From: Alsobacter sp045348435
GTDB lineage: Bacteria > Pseudomonadota > Alphaproteobacteria > Rhizobiales > Beijerinckiaceae
Length of the DNA: 64,000 nucleotides
Direction of reading: 5' to 3'
NCBI RefSeq assembly: GCF_045348435.1
Contig: NZ_CP157484.1
Coordinates: forward strand, 5,332,001-5,396,000
Part shown: positions 36,599-45,257 of the stretch, piece after piece
Layout of the letters: each line of letters opens with the position of its first letter
Position numbering within the stretch: position 1 is the first letter of the stretch
Notes under the pieces: generated by a model
Database searches by the model: none
Seen by the model: the letters and a program-made list of their open reading frames with translations, nothing else
What the model was told of the DNA's origin: nothing
Translations under genes and position numbers: made by a program

Positions 36599-37510
36599 TC
36601 AGCCGGGGTCGCGCCCGCATTGCGCGAGCAGCCAGTCTCGGAACGCCACGATGGGCGGCCGGTCGCGTTTCTCCTCCGGATAGACCAGCCAATAGCCCTG
36701 CCGGCTGTCGATGGGCCGGTCGAACGGAACCGCGAGCGCGCCGCTGCGCAGCTCCTCCTCCACCAGCATGCGCGGCACGATCGCCATGCCGAGCCCGGCC
36801 ACCGCGGCCTGCGCCACCATGGCGAACTGCTCGAAGCTGGGACCCAGCAGGGCCTGGGCCGGCGCGAGGCCCTGCCGCTCCAGCCATTCGGCCCAGGCGC
36901 GCGGGCGGGTCGACTGCTGCAGCAGCGGCGCGCGCAGCACGTCGGCGGGCTCCTTCAGGCCGACCCGGGCGATCAGGTCCGGGCTGGCGACCGGCACGAT
37001 GACCTCGCCCATGAGGCGATGCATCGCCGCGCCGGGCCAGGTGGGGTCGCCGAAATGGATGGCGGCGTCGAGCGGCTCCTGGCGGAAATCGAAGGGTCGG
37101 ATGCGCGTGGCGAAGTCGATGGTCACCTCCGGATGCTTCTGGAAGAAGTCCGGCAGGCGCGGGATCAGCCAGCGCGTGCCGAAGGTGGGCAGGATGGCGA
37201 GGGCCAGCGTGCCGCCCGCCCCCCGGAACGCCATGGCCGACATGGTCGCGGCTGCGATGCGCGAGAGCGCGTCGCGGATTTCCGCCGCATAGGCGAGGCC
37301 GGCCGGCGTGAGGGTGACGCGCTGGCGCACCCGCTCGAACAGCGGCACGCCCAGCGTCTGCTCCAGCGCGGCGACCTGCCGGCTGACCGCGCCCTGCGTC
37401 AGGTTCAGCTCCTCGGCGGCCCGGGTGAAGCTGCCGTGGCGGGCCGCGGCCTCGAAGGCCTGCAGCGCGCCGAGGGACGGCAGGAGGCTGCGCTGGGTCG
37501 CAAAGGTCAT
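36599..37510 (-). CDS. LysR-family transcriptional regulator, GcvA-like
   Basis: Regulator of 303 residues. The winged helix-turn-helix is at about 10-68 (ALQAFEAAARHGSFTRAAEELNLTQGAVSRQVAALEQTLG, then VTLTPAG), with the LysR substrate domain after it (about 90-295). The phrase LPSLGALQAFEAAARHGSF is typical of the GcvA subgroup. It is divergent from the ALDH7-type gene with about 160 bases between, and same-strand with the FAD oxidoreductase gene, so it probably controls the lysine or glutarate genes on either side. The divergent gap has a CTCAT/GTGAG imperfect dyad close to its start. Confidence 0.92.
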   Translation of the reverse strand: MTFATQRSLLPSLGALQAFEAAARHGSFTRAAEELNLTQGAVSRQVAALEQTLGVPLFERVRQRVTLTPAGLAYAAEIRDALSRIAAATMSAMAFRGAGGTLALAILPTFGTRWLIPRLPDFFQKHPEVTIDFATRIRPFDFRQEPLDAAIHFGDPTWPGAAMHRLMGEVIVPVASPDLIARVGLKEPADVLRAPLLQQSTRPRAWAEWLERQGLAPAQALLGPSFEQFAMVAQAAVAGLGMAIVPRMLVEEELRSGALAVPFDRPIDSRQGYWLVYPEEKRDRPPIVAFRDWLLAQCGRDPG

Positions 37511-37670
37511 GCGTTTTCCTCATGAACTGGTGAGAACATATCGGTTGCGCCCGCCATGCGAAAGAGCGACGGTTCGGCGAATGCGCGGGAGCGCCGCACG
37601 GCGCGGTCCCGCTGGGCTGCGTCCGGCGCCGGCAGCGGGCCGGACCGGCGACTTGATCAGGAGATCCGCC

Positions 37671-39194
37671 ATGGCCGCCTCGGCGCGCGACGACGTTCTG
37701 GGCATCCTCGACCGCCTCGGCGTTCCGGCTTCGGCCTTCGGGCGGGGCGGCATGCCGGCCCGCTCGCCCGTCACGGGCGACGTGACGGCCGAGATCCGGG
37801 AGGCCGGCCCCGCCGAGGCCGCCGCCGCCATCGACCGGGCCCACGCGGCCTTCGCGGCCTGGCGCAAGGTCCCGGCGCCCCGGCGCGGCGAGTTCGTGCG
37901 CCTCATCGGCGAGGAGCTGCGCGCCCACAAGGCCGATCTCGGCATGCTGGTGACGCTGGAGGCCGGCAAGATCGTCTCGGAGGGCCTCGGCGAGGTCCAG
38001 GAGATGATCGACATCTGCGACTACGCGGTTGGCCTGTCGCGCCAGCTCTTCGGCCTCACCATTGCGACCGAGCGGCCCGAGCACCGCATGATGGAGACCT
38101 GGCACCCGCTGGGCGTCACGGGCGTGATCACGGCCTTCAACTTCCCGGTGGCCGTGTGGTCGTGGAACGCGGCGCTCGCCTTCGTGTGCGGCGACCCCGT
38201 GGTGTGGAAGCCCTCCGAGAAGACGCCGCTGACCGCGCTCGCCGTGCAGGCGGTGGTCGAGAAGGCGGCCGCCCGTTTCGGCGGCGTGCCCGACGGGCTC
38301 AGCCAGGTGCTGATCGGCGGGCGGGCGCTCGGCGAGGCGCTGGTGGACGATCCCCGCGTCGCGCTGGTGTCGGCGACCGGCTCCACCGCGATGGGCCGGC
38401 AGGTCGGACCCCGGGTCGCGGCGCGCTTCGGCCGCTCCATCCTGGAGCTCGGCGGCAACAACGCCGCCATCGTGGCGCCTTCGGCCGACATCGAGATCGC
38501 GCTGCGCGGCATCGCCTTCGCGGCCATCGGCACCGCCGGCCAGCGCTGCACCACGCTGCGCCGGCTCTTCGTGCATGAGAGCGTCTATGACGCGCTCGTT
38601 CCGCGCCTGAAGCGCGTCTACGAGAGCGTGCGCATCGGCGATCCGCGCGAGGCCGGCGTGCTCGTGGGCCCGTTGATCGACCAGGGCGCGTTCGACGGCA
38701 TGCAGCGCGCGCTCGGCGAGGCCCGCGGCCTCGGGGCCGAGGTGACCGGCGGCCAGCGCGTCCGCGAGGACCTGGGCGCGGACGCCTATTACGCCTCGCC
38801 CGCCCTGGTGGAGATGCCGTCCCAGACCGGCCCGATGGTGCGCGAGACCTTCGCGCCCATCCTGTATGTCGTGAAGTACCGCACGCTCGAGGAGGCGATC
38901 GCTCTCCAGAACGCCGTCGGGGCGGGCCTGTCCTCGTCCATCTTCACCCTCGACATGCGCGAGGCCGAGCGCTTCGTCTCGGCCGAGGGCTCCGACTGCG
39001 GCATCGCCAACGTCAATATCGGGCCGTCCGGGGCCGAGATCGGCGGAGCGTTCGGCGGCGAGAAGGAGACCGGCGGCGGCCGCGAGGCCGGCTCCGACGC
39101 CTGGAAGGCCTATATGCGCCGGGCGACCAACACCATCAATTACGGCGCGACCCTGCCGCTGGCGCAGGGCGTGACCTTCGAGATCATGGGGTAA
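37671..39194 (+). CDS. amaB: L-aminoadipate-semialdehyde dehydrogenase (ALDH7 family)
   Basis: Aldehyde dehydrogenase of 507 residues. The ALDH7 pattern is clear: TWHPLGVTGVITAFNFPVAVWSWNAALAFVCGD, LELGGNNAAIVAPSADI, catalytic Cys in GTAGQRCTTLRRLFVHE and the end FGGEKETGGGREAGSDAWKAYMRRATNTINYG. This family oxidises L-2-aminoadipate 6-semialdehyde (in equilibrium with piperideine-6-carboxylate) in lysine breakdown. A CAGGAGA site precedes the ATG. The next two genes act on glutaryl-CoA and glutarate, which supports lysine breakdown through aminoadipate and glutarate. Confidence 0.9.
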   Translation: MAASARDDVLGILDRLGVPASAFGRGGMPARSPVTGDVTAEIREAGPAEAAAAIDRAHAAFAAWRKVPAPRRGEFVRLIGEELRAHKADLGMLVTLEAGKIVSEGLGEVQEMIDICDYAVGLSRQLFGLTIATERPEHRMMETWHPLGVTGVITAFNFPVAVWSWNAALAFVCGDPVVWKPSEKTPLTALAVQAVVEKAAARFGGVPDGLSQVLIGGRALGEALVDDPRVALVSATGSTAMGRQVGPRVAARFGRSILELGGNNAAIVAPSADIEIALRGIAFAAIGTAGQRCTTLRRLFVHESVYDALVPRLKRVYESVRIGDPREAGVLVGPLIDQGAFDGMQRALGEARGLGAEVTGGQRVREDLGADAYYASPALVEMPSQTGPMVRETFAPILYVVKYRTLEEAIALQNAVGAGLSSSIFTLDMREAERFVSAEGSDCGIANVNIGPSGAEIGGAFGGEKETGGGREAGSDAWKAYMRRATNTINYGATLPLAQGVTFEIMG

Positions 39195-39200
39195 CTCCGC

Positions 39201-39300
39201 CGTCGTCCCCGGTGGCGCGCCGCGTCGGAAGGGACCCAGACGGCGGTTCAGTCAAAGGCTGGATCCCCTTCCCGCGCCTTCGGCGCGCCGGGGATGACGG
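39201..39300. repeat. CGTCATCCCC palindromic element, diverged copy
   Basis: The right half (CTGGATCCCCTTCCC, then GCGCGCCGGGGATGACGG with one change) is nearly the same as in the tandem array at 33971 and in the same direction; the left half is degraded (CGTCGTCCCC start). It fills most of the gap between the ALDH7-type gene and glutaryl-CoA dehydrogenase. Confidence 0.8.
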
Positions 39301-39325
39301 CGGTGGAAGATCGAGGAGACATCCG

Positions 39326-40540
39326 ATGAGCGCGCAGCCGCAGAGCAAGACGACGTCGTCAGCCGCCTCGTTCCAGTGGGACGACCCTTTCCTGCTCGAC
39401 GACCAGCTCACCGAGGACGAGCGCCTGATCCGCGACACGGCCCGGGCCTACGCGCAGGAGAAGCTGCTGCCGCGCGTGGTGGAGGCCTATCGCGAGGAGA
39501 AGACGGACCGCTCCATCTTCAACGAGATGGGCGAGCTCGGCCTGCTCGGCGTCACCCTGCCGGAGGACTATGGCTGCGCCGGCGCCAACTACGTCTCCTA
39601 CGGGCTGGTCGCCCGCGAGGTCGAGGCCATCGATTCCGGCTACCGCTCGATGATGAGCGTGCAGTCGTCGCTGGTGATGTACCCGATCTACGCCTATGGG
39701 GACGAGAACCAGCGCAAGAAGTACCTGCCCAAGCTCGCCTCGGGCGAGTGGGTCGGCTGCTTCGGCCTGACCGAGCCCGACGCCGGCTCCGACCCGGCCG
39801 GCATGAAGACGCGCGCCGAGAAGGTGGCGGACGGCTACCGCATCACGGGCGGCAAGACCTGGATCTCCAACGCGCCCATCGCGGACGTGTTCGTGGTGTG
39901 GGCGAAGTCGGCCGCCCATGGCGACCAGATCCGCGGCTTCGTGCTGGAGAAGGGCATGAAGGGCCTCTCCGCGCCCAAGATCGGCGGTAAGCTCTCGCTG
40001 CGCGCCTCGATCACCGGCGAGGTGGTGATGGACGGCGTGATCGTCCCGGAGGAGAACCTGCTGCCCAACGTCTCGGGCCTGAAGGGACCGTTCGGCTGCC
40101 TCAACCGCGCCCGCTACGGCATCTCCTGGGGCTCCATGGGGGCGGCCGAGGATTGCTGGCGCCGCGCCCGCCAATACACGCTGGACCGCAAGCAGTTCGG
40201 GCGGCCGCTGGCCGCCACCCAGCTGGTGCAGAAGAAGCTGGCCGACATGCAGACCGAGATCGCGCTGGGCCTGCAGGCCAGCCTGCGCGTCGGCCGCCTG
40301 TTCGACGAGGGCAAGGTCGCGCCCGAGATGATATCCATCGTCAAGCGCAACAACTGCGGCAAGGCGCTCGACATCGCCCGCGTCGCCCGCGACATGCATG
40401 GCGGCAACGGCATCCAGGAAGAATATCACGTGATGCGCCACGCGCAGAACCTGGAGACCGTCAACACCTATGAGGGCGCGCACGACGTCCACGCCCTCAT
40501 CCTGGGCCGCGCCATCACCGGCATCCAGGCCTTCTTCTGA
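39326..40540 (+). CDS. gcdH: Glutaryl-CoA dehydrogenase
   Basis: Acyl-CoA dehydrogenase of 404 residues that converts glutaryl-CoA to crotonyl-CoA with loss of CO2. It has FQWDDPFLLDDQLTEDERLIRDTAR at the N-terminus, CFGLTEPDAGSDPAGMKTRA for flavin and substrate, RYGISWGSMGAAEDCWRRARQYTLDRKQFGRPL, and the catalytic Glu in NTYEGAHDVHALILGRAITG. These are specific to the glutaryl-CoA subfamily. The ATG is preceded by GAGGAGA at the edge of the palindromic repeat. It lies between the ALDH7 enzyme and a CoA-transferase that would make its substrate. Confidence 0.96.
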   Translation: MSAQPQSKTTSSAASFQWDDPFLLDDQLTEDERLIRDTARAYAQEKLLPRVVEAYREEKTDRSIFNEMGELGLLGVTLPEDYGCAGANYVSYGLVAREVEAIDSGYRSMMSVQSSLVMYPIYAYGDENQRKKYLPKLASGEWVGCFGLTEPDAGSDPAGMKTRAEKVADGYRITGGKTWISNAPIADVFVVWAKSAAHGDQIRGFVLEKGMKGLSAPKIGGKLSLRASITGEVVMDGVIVPEENLLPNVSGLKGPFGCLNRARYGISWGSMGAAEDCWRRARQYTLDRKQFGRPLAATQLVQKKLADMQTEIALGLQASLRVGRLFDEGKVAPEMISIVKRNNCGKALDIARVARDMHGGNGIQEEYHVMRHAQNLETVNTYEGAHDVHALILGRAITGIQAFF

Positions 40541-40573
40541 ACGGTGGGGCCTGCACTCCTGGGAAACACGGAC

Positions 40574-41764
40574 ATGACCGGCCCCAAGCCTCTCGCGGGC
40601 GTCAAGGTGCTCGAGCTGGCGCGCATCCTGGCGGGGCCGTGGATCGGCCAGACCCTCGCCGACCTGGGGGCCGACGTCGTCAAGGTGGAGCGGCCCGGCG
40701 CGGGGGACGACACGCGCGCCTGGGGGCCGCCCTTCGTGCCGGCCGCGGACGGAGGCGACCTGTCGTCGGGCTACTACCACGCCTGCAACCGCGGCAAGCG
40801 CTCCATCGCGGTGGACTTCGAGACCCCCGAGGGGCAGGAGACGGTCAGGCGGCTGGCGGCGCACGCCGACGTGGTGATCGAGAACTTCAAGGTCGGCGGC
40901 CTGAAGAAATACGGCCTCGACCATGAGAGCCTGCGGGCGCTGAACCCGCGCCTCGTCACCTGCTCGGTGACGGGCTTCGGCCAGGACGGCCCCTATCGCG
41001 AGCGCGCCGGCTACGACTTCATGATCCAGGCCATGGGCGGCATCATGGACCTGACCGGCGACGCGGACGGCGAGCCGCAGAAGCCGGGCGTCGCCTTCGC
41101 GGACATCTTCACCGGCGTCTATGGCGTGATCGGCGTGCTGGCGGCGCTGCGCCGGCGCGACGCCACCGGCGAGGGCGGCCACCTCGACATGTCGCTCTTC
41201 GACACGCAGGTCTCGGTGCTGGCCAACCAGGCGCTGAACTACCTCGTCTCCGGCAAGACGCCCAAGCGCATGGGCAACGCCCACCCCAATCTCGCGCCTT
41301 ACCAGGTGTTCCCGGTGGCCGACGGCCACATCGTCATCGCCTCCGGCAATGACGGGCAGTTCCGCCGGCTGTGCGGCGTCCTCGGCGCGCCCGCGATGGC
41401 GGAGGATCCCGCCTACTCCAGCAACGCCCTGCGGGTGACGAACCGGGAGCGACTGATCCCAACCATCTCCGACCTGACGCGGGGCTTCCGGCGCGACGAT
41501 CTCCTGGCCGCGCTGGAGCGCGTCGGCGTTCCGGCCGGCCCCATCAACACCGTCGCGGACGTGTTCGAGGACCCGCAGGTCGCGGCGCGCGGCATGCGGG
41601 TGGACCTGCCCTGCCCGGACGCGGTCGGCGGGACGATCCCGACGATCCGCTCGCCCCTGATGCTCGACGGCGAGCCCATGGTGGCGGCGCGCGCTTCGCC
41701 GCGGCTGGGCCAGCACACCGACGAGGTGTTGTCCGATCCCGCCTGGACCGGCCTGCGGCCGTGA
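40574..41764 (+). CDS. CaiB/BaiF CoA-transferase, likely succinyl-CoA:glutarate CoA-transferase
   Basis: Class III CoA-transferase of 396 residues. It begins PLAGVKVLELARILAGPWIGQTLADLGADVVKVERPG, the family start; the catalytic Asp is in EGGHLDMSLFDTQ (about 206-218). The GADVVKVE and HPNLAPYQVFPVADGHIVIASGND segments are complete. Its place right after glutaryl-CoA dehydrogenase matches the bacterial SUGCT arrangement, in which it moves CoA from succinyl-CoA to glutarate. The ATG used is the second of two near the 5' end, since the first gives ten residues outside the family. Confidence 0.87.
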   Translation: MTGPKPLAGVKVLELARILAGPWIGQTLADLGADVVKVERPGAGDDTRAWGPPFVPAADGGDLSSGYYHACNRGKRSIAVDFETPEGQETVRRLAAHADVVIENFKVGGLKKYGLDHESLRALNPRLVTCSVTGFGQDGPYRERAGYDFMIQAMGGIMDLTGDADGEPQKPGVAFADIFTGVYGVIGVLAALRRRDATGEGGHLDMSLFDTQVSVLANQALNYLVSGKTPKRMGNAHPNLAPYQVFPVADGHIVIASGNDGQFRRLCGVLGAPAMAEDPAYSSNALRVTNRERLIPTISDLTRGFRRDDLLAALERVGVPAGPINTVADVFEDPQVAARGMRVDLPCPDAVGGTIPTIRSPLMLDGEPMVAARASPRLGQHTDEVLSDPAWTGLRP

Positions 41765-41804
41765 CCTTCTCCCAGCATCACTCCTGCAAGACCGGGCTCC
41801 TCCC

Positions 41805-43511
41805 ATGAGCGACGACGCCATCTCCTCCCGCGCAGCCGCCCGCGGCGCAGCCGCCCGCACCGGCGGCCAGCTGATCGTCGATTGCCTCCAGGCCCAGGGC
41901 GTCGAGCATGTCTTCTGCGTGCCGGGCGAGAGCTACCTGGCGGTGCTGGACGCGCTTCATGACGCCAGGATCGCCGTCACGGTCTGCCGCCAGGAGGGCG
42001 GAGCGGCCATGATGGCGGACGCCGCGGGCCGGCTCACGGGCCGCCCCGGCGTCGTCATGGTGACCCGCGCGCCGGGCGCCACCAACGCCTCGGCCGGCAT
42101 CCACATCGCCGAGCAGGATTCAGTGCCGCTGGTGATGTTCGTCGGCCAGATCGACCGCAGCATGCGCGGCCGCGGCGCCTTCCAGGAGATGGACTACCGC
42201 GCCGTGTTCGGGACGATGGCGAAGTGGGCGGTCGAGATCGACGAGGTGGAGCGCATCCCCGAGATCGTGTCGCGCGCCTTCCACGTCGCCATGCAGGGGC
42301 GGCCCGGCCCCGTCGTGATCGCGCTGCCGGAGGACATGCTGCTGGAGGCTGCGTCCGTGCAGGCGGGCCCGCGCGTCGAGCCGGTCGAGATCTGGCCCGG
42401 CCTGACCCAGATGGCCGAGCTGCAGAAGCTGATCTGGGCGGCCAAAAAGCCCATCATGATCCTGGGCGGGTCCGGCTGGTCTGAGAAGGCCTGCGCCAGC
42501 GTGGCGCGCTTCGCCGAGCGCTTCGACATGCCGGTCGCGGCCTCGCTGCGCCGCCAGATGCTGTTTTCGGGCGAGCATCCGAACTACGCCGGCGAGATCG
42601 GCATCGCCCCCAACCCGAAGCTGCGGGCCCGCATCGAAGGCGCCGACCTGGTGATCCTCGCCGGAGGCAGGATGTCGGAGATGCCGTCGCAGTCCTACGC
42701 CATCCTGGAGATCCCCAGCCCGAAGCAGACGCTCGTGCATGTGCATGCCGGGTCGGAGGAGATCGGGCGGGTGTACCACCCGGCGCTCGGGATTATCGCC
42801 TCGCCGAACGCCTTCGCGGCGGCGCTGGAGAGCGTGCAGCCGCCGCACACCATCCCGTGGAGCCACGAGACCCGGCAGGCGCGCGAGGACTACCTCGCCT
42901 GGACGGACCAGCCGCCGCGCATCCCCGGCCGCCTGCAGATGGGCGAGGCCATGCTGTGGCTCCGCAACCGCCTGCCCAAGGACGCCATCGTGACCAACGG
43001 GGCCGGCAACTACGCCACCTGGCCGGCGCGCTTCCTGCGCTTCCGCCGCTACGGCACGCAGCTCGCCCCCACGTCGGGCTCGATGGGCTACGGGGTCCCG
43101 GCCGCCATCGGGGCGAAGCGGCTCCATCCGGACCGCATGGTGGTGGCCTTCGCGGGCGACGGCTGCTTCCTGATGCACGGGCAGGAGTTCGCCACGGCGG
43201 TGCAATACGGGCTGCCGGTGATCTTCGTGGTCGTCGACAACGGCATGTACGGCACCATCCGGATGCACCAGGAGCGTGAATATCCGGGCCGCATCTCGGC
43301 GACTGCCCTGAAGAACCCCAATTTCGCCGACTACGCCCGCGCCTTCGGCGGACATGGCGAACGGGTCGAGAGCACCGAGGAGTTCGCGCCCGCCTTCGAG
43401 CGCGCCGTCGCCTCCGGCAAGCCCGCGATCCTGCATTGCCTGATCGACCCGGAGGCGATCACGCCGTCGCAGACGCTGGCGCAGATCCGCGAGAGGGCGC
43501 TGGCCCGCTGA
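41805..43511 (+). CDS. Thiamine-diphosphate-dependent enzyme, acetolactate-synthase-like
   Basis: Protein of 568 residues with the three-domain TPP fold: N-terminal pyrimidine-binding domain (active Glu in CRQEGGAAMMADAAGR, about 64-79), central domain, and C-terminal PP domain with GDGCFLMHGQEFATAVQYG and the closing DNGMYG. It looks like the large subunit of acetolactate synthase, but no regulatory subunit gene follows and the biosynthetic signature regions differ, so a catabolic decarboxylase or lyase is likely. It follows the CoA-transferase by 40 bases and is probably in the lysine/glutarate transcript. The substrate is not known to me. Confidence 0.85.
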   Translation: MSDDAISSRAAARGAAARTGGQLIVDCLQAQGVEHVFCVPGESYLAVLDALHDARIAVTVCRQEGGAAMMADAAGRLTGRPGVVMVTRAPGATNASAGIHIAEQDSVPLVMFVGQIDRSMRGRGAFQEMDYRAVFGTMAKWAVEIDEVERIPEIVSRAFHVAMQGRPGPVVIALPEDMLLEAASVQAGPRVEPVEIWPGLTQMAELQKLIWAAKKPIMILGGSGWSEKACASVARFAERFDMPVAASLRRQMLFSGEHPNYAGEIGIAPNPKLRARIEGADLVILAGGRMSEMPSQSYAILEIPSPKQTLVHVHAGSEEIGRVYHPALGIIASPNAFAAALESVQPPHTIPWSHETRQAREDYLAWTDQPPRIPGRLQMGEAMLWLRNRLPKDAIVTNGAGNYATWPARFLRFRRYGTQLAPTSGSMGYGVPAAIGAKRLHPDRMVVAFAGDGCFLMHGQEFATAVQYGLPVIFVVVDNGMYGTIRMHQEREYPGRISATALKNPNFADYARAFGGHGERVESTEEFAPAFERAVASGKPAILHCLIDPEAITPSQTLAQIRERALAR

Positions 43512-43533
43512 GCCTGCGCCCCCCGCGTCCGGT

Positions 43534-44091
43534 TCAGGCGCTGGCGGCGCGCCGCTCGTAAGTGGGCCGCACCGCCCGGATGCTGCGCCAGAACCCGACC
43601 GGGGCGCGCCCCTCCAGCTCGGAGGCGAGCAGGTCGAGGTGGCAGTGCCAGCCGGCCGACACCGACACGACCATGCCGGGCTTCACGACGCGGCTATGCG
43701 TGACCGTGAGCCGGACCTTGCCGCCCTCGTCGGCGAGCTCGAACCGCACCTGCGATGAATCCGGCTCCGTCCCCCAGGTGAAGGCCAGCAGCGAGGGCTT
43801 CTCGCAGGCCAGCACGGTCCCGCGCAGGCGCGACACCTCGCCATGGGCTTCCGACCCGGCCGGAGGGGGCTCGTCGTTCGGCGTCAGCGCGTTGTTGTGG
43901 AAGACGAGTTCGATCGCGCCGCCCGGCGCGAGGTCGAAGGCGCCGGCCGCCAGCCATTTGCGGCGCAGGTCCGGCTCGGTCAGGTAGCGCCAGACCCGCT
44001 CCCGGGGGCCGGGCAACAGGCGCTCGATGCGGATCGCATCGGTCCCGACGGGCTGGGCCAGAGAGGCGGGGTCGATTTCATGGTGATGCAT
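43534..44091 (-). CDS. SRPBCC/AHSA1-domain protein
   Basis: Protein of 185 residues with a START-like fold as in the activator of Hsp90 ATPase C-terminal domain: IRIERLLPGPRERVWRYLTEPDLRRKWLAAGAFDLAPGGAIELVFHN and a C-terminal GWHCHLDLLASELEGR. It starts inside the last codons of the ArsR-family gene (14-base overlap) with GGGAG before the ATG. ArsR plus AHSA1 pairs are frequent in alphaproteobacteria; the domain probably binds a small hydrophobic ligand, but its role is not established. Confidence 0.88.
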   Translation of the reverse strand: MHHHEIDPASLAQPVGTDAIRIERLLPGPRERVWRYLTEPDLRRKWLAAGAFDLAPGGAIELVFHNNALTPNDEPPPAGSEAHGEVSRLRGTVLACEKPSLLAFTWGTEPDSSQVRFELADEGGKVRLTVTHSRVVKPGMVVSVSAGWHCHLDLLASELEGRAPVGFWRSIRAVRPTYERRAASA

Positions 44092-44437
44092 CGTGATCTC
44101 CCGGAGGGGCGTCGTCCTCGGCCAGGATCGCCTCGAGGGCGTCCAGCCTTTCGGTCCAGAAGCGCTCGAAATGCCGGATCCATTCCTGCCCGGCATGCAT
44201 CGGGGCCGCTTCCAGACGGCACACATGGCTGCGTCCCCGCACCGTCCGGCGGACCAGGCCGGCCTCTTCCAGCACGCGGATGTGCTTGGAGGCGGCGGCC
44301 AGCGACATCGGATGGGGCGCCGCAAGGTCGCCGACCGTCGCCTCGCCGCGCGCCAGCCGCTGGAGCATGGCCCGGCGGGTGGCGTCGGAGAGGGCGTGGA
44401 AGACCGTGTCGAGTTCGGGGGCGTGTTGCTCAACCAT
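44078..44437 (-). CDS. ArsR-family transcriptional regulator
   Basis: Winged helix-turn-helix repressor of 119 residues: VEQHAPELDTVFHALSDATRRAMLQRLARGEATVGDLAAPHPMSLAAASKHIRVLEEAGLVRRTVRGRSHVCRLEA. It lacks the CVC metal site of the arsenic and cadmium sensors, so it belongs to the non-metal group that regulates SRPBCC partners. The ATG at 44437 gives the usual N-terminus (MVEQ); a longer start at 44473 would add NL-ending residues encoded by the operator region. The start codon lies within the first of two perfect operators, so the protein probably represses its own gene and the downstream AHSA1 gene. Confidence 0.9.
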   Translation of the reverse strand: MVEQHAPELDTVFHALSDATRRAMLQRLARGEATVGDLAAPHPMSLAAASKHIRVLEEAGLVRRTVRGRSHVCRLEAAPMHAGQEWIRHFERFWTERLDALEAILAEDDAPPGDHDASP

Positions 44438-44445
44438 AAGGTTGA
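44430..44445. promoter_or_regulatory. ArsR-type operator 1 (overlaps the arsR start codon)
   Basis: TCAACCATAAGGTTGA is a perfect 6+6 dyad with a 4-base centre. The minus-strand ATG of the regulator is inside it, so a bound repressor would sit over the translation start and block transcription early. Confidence 0.8.
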
Positions 44446-44469
44446 ATATGCCGGCGCCGAACCGGACTG

Positions 44470-44485
44470 TCAACCGTTTGGTTGA
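44470..44485. promoter_or_regulatory. ArsR-type operator 2
   Basis: TCAACCGTTTGGTTGA has the same six-base arms as the site at 44430, with a different centre. The two centres are exactly 40 bases apart, close to four helical turns, so two dimers could bind one face of the DNA. It lies in the short gap between the ArsR and TPR genes. Confidence 0.8.
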
Positions 44486-44527
44486 ATGATAGCGGCCCCA
44501 GGCTTCAGGACCGCGGCCGCCTCGCGC

Positions 44528-45124
44528 CTAGTGAAGCTGGCAGAGCGGAGTGCCGCCGATCTCCTCGATCGCCTCGCGCAGGCCGAGCAGATGCGGGTTG
44601 ATTCCCAGCGCGATCTGGAAGGCGGCGCGGGCTTCGGCGAAGCGGTCGTGCCGCAGGCAGATCTGGCCGAAGCCCGAGACCGCCCCGAAATGCCGCGGCT
44701 CCAGCAGGAGCGTCTGCTCGATGTCGGCCAGCGCGTCGGCGTCGCGCTTCTGGATGAAGGCGAGGGTGGCGCGCTTGTTCCAGGCCTCGGCCCAGCGCGG
44801 CTCCTTCTCCACCAGCCGGTCCAGCATGGGGCGCGCGAGGTCGAGCGCGCCCGCCCCGATCGCCTCGATGGCGGCCGCCATCTGGTTGGACGCGTGCAGG
44901 TCCTTGTGGGCGATCCAGTGGGCCCAGATGAGGTCCTCCAGGTCGTCCGGATCGCGCTCGGGCTCCGGCTGCGCGAGTTCGCGGAACAGCGTCGTGAGGC
45001 GGCGCGGCAAGGTCGCGGCGGGGCGGCGCTCGCCCAGCCGCATCACCAGCGTGAAGACCTTGTCGATATGGGCGCCGGTGGGGGGACTCTGGCCGGCGCG
45101 GGCCGAACGCGTGCGCATGCTCAT
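44528..45124 (-). CDS. Tetratricopeptide-repeat protein
   Basis: Protein of 198 residues without a signal peptide. Two or three TPR-type helix pairs are visible at about 95-185 (AIGAGALDLARPMLDRLVEKEPRWAEAWNKRATLAFIQKRDADALADIEQTLLLEPRHFGAVSGFGQICLRHDRFAEARAAFQIALGINP). The N-terminal part (RRPAATLPRRLTTLFRELAQPEPERDPDDLEDLIWAHWIAHKD) resembles small TPR proteins common in Rhizobiales. Its partner is unknown. It is divergent from the glycan genes at 45258. Confidence 0.85.
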   Translation of the reverse strand: MSMRTRSARAGQSPPTGAHIDKVFTLVMRLGERRPAATLPRRLTTLFRELAQPEPERDPDDLEDLIWAHWIAHKDLHASNQMAAAIEAIGAGALDLARPMLDRLVEKEPRWAEAWNKRATLAFIQKRDADALADIEQTLLLEPRHFGAVSGFGQICLRHDRFAEARAAFQIALGINPHLLGLREAIEEIGGTPLCQLH

Positions 45125-45257
45125 GCCTCGTCATCTAGGGCGGCGAGCCCGCAGGGGGAGAGGAGGCGGCCCGCTTTGGCCGGCCCGGCGGCGCCTTGTC
45201 CCGCCGCCGGGGATCGGTATGGTCCGAATGTGCGCGGCTTCGCGCCCCGGAGCCCCG

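Noticed and set aside
34944..38576. Very long open frame (1210 codons) on the minus strand
   Set aside because: It runs antisense or out of frame to the FAD oxidoreductase, LysR and ALDH7 genes, is Arg/Pro/Ala/Gly rich and has no family motifs; a product of high GC with few stops.
41805..43511. Biosynthetic acetolactate synthase (ilvB)
   Set aside because: No ilvH-type regulatory subunit follows and the gene is in a catabolic context; kept as an unassigned ThDP enzyme.
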